From the NCBI GenBank assembly GCA_938003875.1, contig CALKWO010000391.1, positions 1 to 9,038 on the forward strand: a stretch of 9,038 nt of DNA. Direction: 5' to 3'. The position numbers and the translations under genes are program-made. Below the pieces are notes generated by a model that was not told the origin of the DNA, made no database searches, and saw nothing but the letters and a program-made list of their open reading frames with translations. Source of the stretch: an uncultured bacterium (lineage in GTDB: Bacteria > Planctomycetota > Uabimicrobiia > Uabimicrobiales > JABWCH01). Positions 7,001 through 9,038 of the stretch are shown here, one piece after another. Every line of letters begins with the position of its first letter. Within the stretch, counting starts at the first letter, position 1.

Positions 7001-8731
7001 AGACAAAGGGCGAGAGAAAAGGGATTAGAGGCAAGAGTGGAGATTATAGAGAAATTCCTGAGTGAAGAGGAACTATCGCAGGAAATAGCCAATGCCGATG
7101 TTGTGGTATTTCCCTATCCTCATCATGTAATAGGATCGTCAGGGGCAATAACGCAAGCTTTATCTATGGGAGCATCGGTTATAGTATCGCCTATGCCTTA
7201 TTTTGAAGATTTGGGAGATACGGTACTCAGGGCAGGAAGTACAGAAGAGATAGCCAGTGCCATAAAGAATATCCTGACAAATCCAAGCCTTGCCGAAATG
7301 CTGAAAAAATGCGCTAAATCTCTGGCAGAAGAAAGGAAATGGACCAATCTTGCGCAAGGATATAAAAAACTATATGAAAGAGCCATCCACAACAATAGAA
7401 AAAATCTCGAAAAGAAAATCCATCCGTGGGTTTCCGTTCATATCATAAGCAAAGAAACAGACAGGCTAGGGCTTCATTTCTTTAAATCCTGCCTGGAATC
7501 TCTGCGAGGCTACCCAGATAAGCTGGTTGTGGTAGACAATGGCTCCAACCAGGAGGTGCTGGATATGCTGCAAGAGGAAATGAAGGTATTGATGCTTACC
7601 ATGGAATATCCAGAAGATACACAGACAGAGTATATCGAAAGTCTGGCACAGGCTCTTGGCAAAGAGGATGTACATGTGCGTGTGGTTTGCCTGAGATTTG
7701 GAGAAAAAAGGAAAAATTCTCACAAGGGAGTGCATATCCATAAGGTTGATCCCATGGATTTTCCAAGCTTCCACTGGGTTTCGGATGCTGTTTTGAATAA
7801 TATGAAAACCCTGGAAGAGAGCATAATCATAGCAGAAAAGGAACCATGGGATTTGATAGTAGCTTACGATTGGTTATGCGCCCTGACGGCAAAATCGCTC
7901 AAAACCATCTATGGAATTCCTCTCATCGCGAACATCTATGATTTGGAAGTCGCCAAAAAGGGCAATTCCCTGGCAAGAGAAGAATACTACATAGCAGAAA
8001 TGCAAGGCTGGATATGCCAGCATGCTGAAAGAATCATAACGACCAGCCTGTTTATGCAAGGCAAAATCAGCAGCATATACAATATCCCATGCGAAAAAAT
8101 ACAGATCATTCCTCGTGGGATAAATCCAGAGCAATGGGTAACACACTGCAATCTGGAAGACTTTCGGCATCTCTTTGTTCCAGCAAGAAGCAAAATAGTA
8201 CTTTTCTCAGGGCAACTTGTCCCATCCCAGGGGCCACAGATTTTGCTGGAGGCAGCCAAACAAGTTTTGCAGGCAATGCCAGAAACGACATTCCTGTTCA
8301 CAGGGAATGGCGAACTATATCAGGATTTATCTCAAAAGGCAAGGCAAATCAAAGGAAACATCCTGTTTCCAGGACAGCTAAAAGGCAAGGCACTCACTGC
8401 TACCTATAAAATAGCGGACTGCCTGGCAATTCCCTCACTATACGAACCTTATTCTGCAATTGCATTAGAAACAATGACCTGCGGAACCCCTATAATAGCA
8501 AGCGATACAGGGATACTCTCAGAAATTATAGATGACAGAATGACAGGACTTAAAATTTCCCCAGATAACCCACAGGCTTTAGCCCAGGCCATTCTTGGCT
8601 TACTGTCCGATCCTCCAATGGCTCAAAACTTAGCGAAAAGAGCCATGGAACAAGTACAGAAAAAATACCTTATATCAGATATAGCCATACAAACAAAAAA
8701 TATCTATCAAGATACATTGAAATACAAATAA
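4076..8731 (+). CDS. Four-domain GT4 glycosyltransferase fusion protein
   Basis: A 1,551-residue cytoplasmic-type protein with no signal peptide or membrane segment, made of four GT-B/GT4 domains. GT4-1 (about 1-375) has RGIGLYVEKL, VHDL (H110), KN at 209-210 and the E-x7-E pair E285/E293. GT4-2 (about 394-735) has TGTGRYTTEI, VHDL (H496), PNKN (583-586) and E653/E661. Both resemble the MtfB-like GT4 group. GT4-3 (about 756-1110) has CGIAIYTKDL, TFHE (H867) and PSKG (K937), but its E-x7-E second Glu is Q1027; it resembles the GT4 mannosyltransferase-like group. A GT2-like stub follows (1116-1168). GT4-4 (1169-1551) opens MKVLMLTMEYPE and has E1457/E1465, but reads VPSQG where a Lys is usual. 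The family transfers sugars from nucleotide or lipid-linked donors in capsule, O-antigen or glycolipid assembly; sugars and linkages cannot be assigned. The start at 4076 follows a weak purine-rich tract, and GT4 sequence begins at once (IRAGIDVR). Stop is TAA at 8729-8731. Confidence 0.93.
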   Translation: MSKKIRAGIDVRTVDVQRRGIGLYVEKLVENFGKNRECEIVLFGNQESEKILRELAPGAKHIEIPFKLGDRRWEESEAGKLCDEMGLDVYHGPSFTCAISGKAARVVTVHDLCFWKHPEFYDLKFVRNMERAFRESMLASDVVLANSQETKKDVSEFMGVEEIPVLVTPLGVEELFYQKPDWLDREELKKKYSLKEQVILGVGMGQPRKNLERILGGFAMLDKKVREKTSLVIVGEGWQVNPRAEQEARTLGIVEDIVITGEISRSKLWILYHIANLLCYPSLHEGFGLPILEAMACGTPVVTSDCGAMREIALDAACLVNPESRESIGKAMKEILQDINFAESLKEKGKKRARSFTWEKTAAQTLQGYEEAIRAKEKRREKCHAVAKNKDKKKINIGIDARFYGKIQTGTGRYTTEIVDALLKNKEQSFTLLGIAENQKIENARLVPERGMRLLDEEWEQSELRKKIQEHKIDAYFSPTGICPAEVEVPTIVVVHDLGFEHYPQFYSERLLCHLKKWLKESCGKARKIIAVSEYTRRDIMRTWGVSYDKIQVVYPGVEHIFSGREREESDSPYILALSSGGPNKNIEGIKKSFACFMERYANLPHRLVLAGNVQEETRENQRKIEIAGIIEDRKLLSLMQGASCLVHLSYFEGFGLPVAEAMSLGVPVIASQRASLPEVVGDAGILVDPDSPEECAQAIARIIQNQALARLLSQKGLYRSQSFRWKEAARQILECLEENIDTQEATAIEIAQKQPGKKIALVSTWGLECGIAIYTKDLAYALEEAGIEVVVLAEKAPGINDATQGIPVYRCWLRGNSLTELWEEVEKQSPDLVHIQHHGAFFPDDLLASFLWKLKNKGIPGIVTFHEIVPTVPQPVFLAPDRILVHTEQGKKALLQMGVGGEIEVIAHGMRSLPFAPKTNTEGKVILSYGFLQPSKGFHFVIDALALLKEEFPDLCYRIAGARRAGAEEYPEILRQRAREKGLEARVEIIEKFLSEEELSQEIANADVVVFPYPHHVIGSSGAITQALSMGASVIVSPMPYFEDLGDTVLRAGSTEEIASAIKNILTNPSLAEMLKKCAKSLAEERKWTNLAQGYKKLYERAIHNNRKNLEKKIHPWVSVHIISKETDRLGLHFFKSCLESLRGYPDKLVVVDNGSNQEVLDMLQEEMKVLMLTMEYPEDTQTEYIESLAQALGKEDVHVRVVCLRFGEKRKNSHKGVHIHKVDPMDFPSFHWVSDAVLNNMKTLEESIIIAEKEPWDLIVAYDWLCALTAKSLKTIYGIPLIANIYDLEVAKKGNSLAREEYYIAEMQGWICQHAERIITTSLFMQGKISSIYNIPCEKIQIIPRGINPEQWVTHCNLEDFRHLFVPARSKIVLFSGQLVPSQGPQILLEAAKQVLQAMPETTFLFTGNGELYQDLSQKARQIKGNILFPGQLKGKALTATYKIADCLAIPSLYEPYSAIALETMTCGTPIIASDTGILSEIIDDRMTGLKISPDNPQALAQAILGLLSDPPMAQNLAKRAMEQVQKKYLISDIAIQTKNIYQDTLKYK
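4927..4944 (+). repeat. 18-nt exact direct repeat shared by GT4-1 and GT4-2
   Basis: The 18 bases tgaaggatttgggcttcc occur here and again at 6031-6048, encoding the EGFGLP start of the E-x7-E motif in the first and second GT4 domains. Identical codon choice over 18 nt in two otherwise diverged domains may be chance under strong protein constraint, or a trace of duplication or gene conversion. Confidence 0.6.
7421..7579 (+). other. GT2 N-terminal stub within the GT4 fusion
   Basis: Residues 1116-1168 of the fusion protein do not fit GT4. HPWVSVHIISKETDRLGLHF, then FKSCLESLRGYPDKLVVVDNGSN and EVLDML, is the classic opening of a GT2 GT-A domain: first beta strand, helix with CLESL, and VVDNGS nucleotide-binding loop. 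It stops after about 53 residues and runs straight into MKVLMLTMEYPE, a typical GT4 N-terminus that would normally begin at its own Met (ATG at 7580). The stub lacks the DxD region and cannot be an active GT2 by itself. It probably records a fusion by deletion. Confidence 0.72.
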
Positions 8732-8767
8732 TTTTAACAAAAAAAAAATACAGAAAAAGAGGAAAGC
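8732..8767. other. Short intergenic spacer with A-run
   Basis: This 36-nt gap between the GT fusion stop and the scaffold-protein start contains a run of ten A residues (8739-8748). It shows no hairpin or T-tract on the + strand, so no terminator is supported and co-transcription is likely. Confidence 0.6.
8758..8763 (+). promoter_or_regulatory. Shine-Dalgarno site for the NifU-like gene
   Basis: AGAGGA lies 4 nt upstream of the ATG at 8768, complementary to the 16S anti-SD. It supports this start codon over the later in-frame Met at codon 9. Confidence 0.7.
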
Positions 8768-9038
8768 ATGGAGTACAAAACGCCCGAACAGATGGAAGGG
8801 AAAAAAATACAGGGACATGCAGGCAAGCCAGCCGGACAAGGGCCGTTTATTATAGTGTATCTGGTAATAAAGGACGGAAGGATAGAGGACAATACGTACC
8901 AAACATACGGATGTCCAGCCTGCATAGCCTGTTCCGAAGAAATATGCAAGCTAAGCAAAGGCAAGAGCCTGGAAGAAGCAAAGAAAATAGGACGCAAAGA
9001 GTTAGAAAAAGAAGTAGGTGCCTTGCCCAGGAGTAAAC
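8768..9038 (+). CDS. NifU/IscU-like iron-sulfur cluster scaffold protein (partial, 3' cut)
   Basis: The first 90 codons of a protein that runs off the right edge. It aligns with the NifU N-terminal/IscU scaffold fold, which assembles Fe-S clusters on conserved Cys residues and hands them to apo-proteins in the cytoplasm. Visible landmarks are a Gly-rich opening (GHAGKPAGQGPF, residues 16-27), strand FIIVYLVIKDGRI, the ligand loop YGCPACIACSEEIC (47-60), the helix LSKGKSLEEAKKI, and GALPRSK (84-90), which in the family leads to the final HC ligand just beyond the window. The first Cys of classical IscU (PACGD) reads PAGQG here, so that ligand is absent, while the loop has Cys49, Cys52, Cys55 and Cys60 rather than a single Cys. 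It may belong to a subgroup with a GPF motif in place of the first ligand. A Shine-Dalgarno at 8758-8763 supports the start. It is probably in an operon with the GT gene but functionally unrelated. Confidence 0.82.
   Translation, partial: MEYKTPEQMEGKKIQGHAGKPAGQGPFIIVYLVIKDGRIEDNTYQTYGCPACIACSEEICKLSKGKSLEEAKKIGRKELEKEVGALPRSK

Noticed and set aside
4545..8301. Many minus-strand ORFs of 61-104 codons
   Set aside because: All lie antisense to the well-supported GT4 fusion and show no family motifs.
4963..8409. + strand ORFs at 4963-5184, 6160-6426 and 8089-8409
   Set aside because: They are alternative frames inside the GT4 fusion with no motif and no separate ribosome binding site.
8739..8748. 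A-run as a terminator or slippage site
   Set aside because: No stem-loop flanks it. A terminator for a minus-strand gene would need one converging from the right, and none is seen. It is not inside a coding sequence.
8734..8997. Minus-strand ORFs near the right edge
   Set aside because: They are complementary to the NifU-like gene, whose Cys loop and SD site are convincing.

Overview
The window is bacterial and reads as an accessory, rearranged surface-polysaccharide and surface-protein region. Only partial taxonomic clues are visible. GC is moderate, the + strand genes are purine-rich with heavy use of ATA (Ile) and AGA (Arg) codons, and an RHS/YD-repeat protein lies beside glycosyltransferase (GT) genes. 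I cannot name the lineage; an uncultured bacterium or a metagenome contig is plausible but unproven.

Layout: (1) Positions 1 to about 3738, minus strand, are one uninterrupted reading frame of more than 1,240 codons. It encodes an RHS/YD-repeat protein whose C-terminus lies off the left edge. From N to C it has a Cys/Pro-rich linker, an AT-rich RHS N-terminal region, diverged YD repeats, an embedded LamG (concanavalin-like) domain, more YD repeats, and then a very regular 126-bp tandem array (28..909). (2) At about 3720-3745 the RHS frame abuts, head to head, the C-terminal remnant of a family-2 glycosyltransferase (GT2) on the + strand (to 4060). Neither gene has a recognisable start, so this is a rearrangement breakpoint or an assembly join. 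(3) Positions 4076..8731 (+) encode a 1,551-residue protein with four consecutive GT4 (GT-B fold) domains. Between the third and fourth lies a stub of about 53 residues that looks like the N-terminus of a GT2 enzyme. (4) Positions 8768..9038 (+) are the start of a NifU/IscU-like iron-sulfur scaffold protein, cut by the right edge.

The GT2 remnant, the GT4 fusion and the scaffold gene run in the same direction with gaps of 15 and 36 nt and are probably co-transcribed. The fused GTs would act in the cytoplasm or at the membrane face, adding several sugars in succession to a polysaccharide or glycolipid precursor; donors and linkages cannot be read from sequence. The RHS protein is probably secreted or surface-associated. 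The scaffold protein is functionally unrelated to the sugar genes.

The most notable observation is that the two GT2 pieces (C-terminal part before GT4-1, N-terminal part before GT4-4) look complementary. This suggests the fusion gene and its surroundings arose by duplication and deletion of a tandem GT cluster. I found no tRNA, rRNA, CRISPR array, insertion sequence, transposase or convincing terminator.
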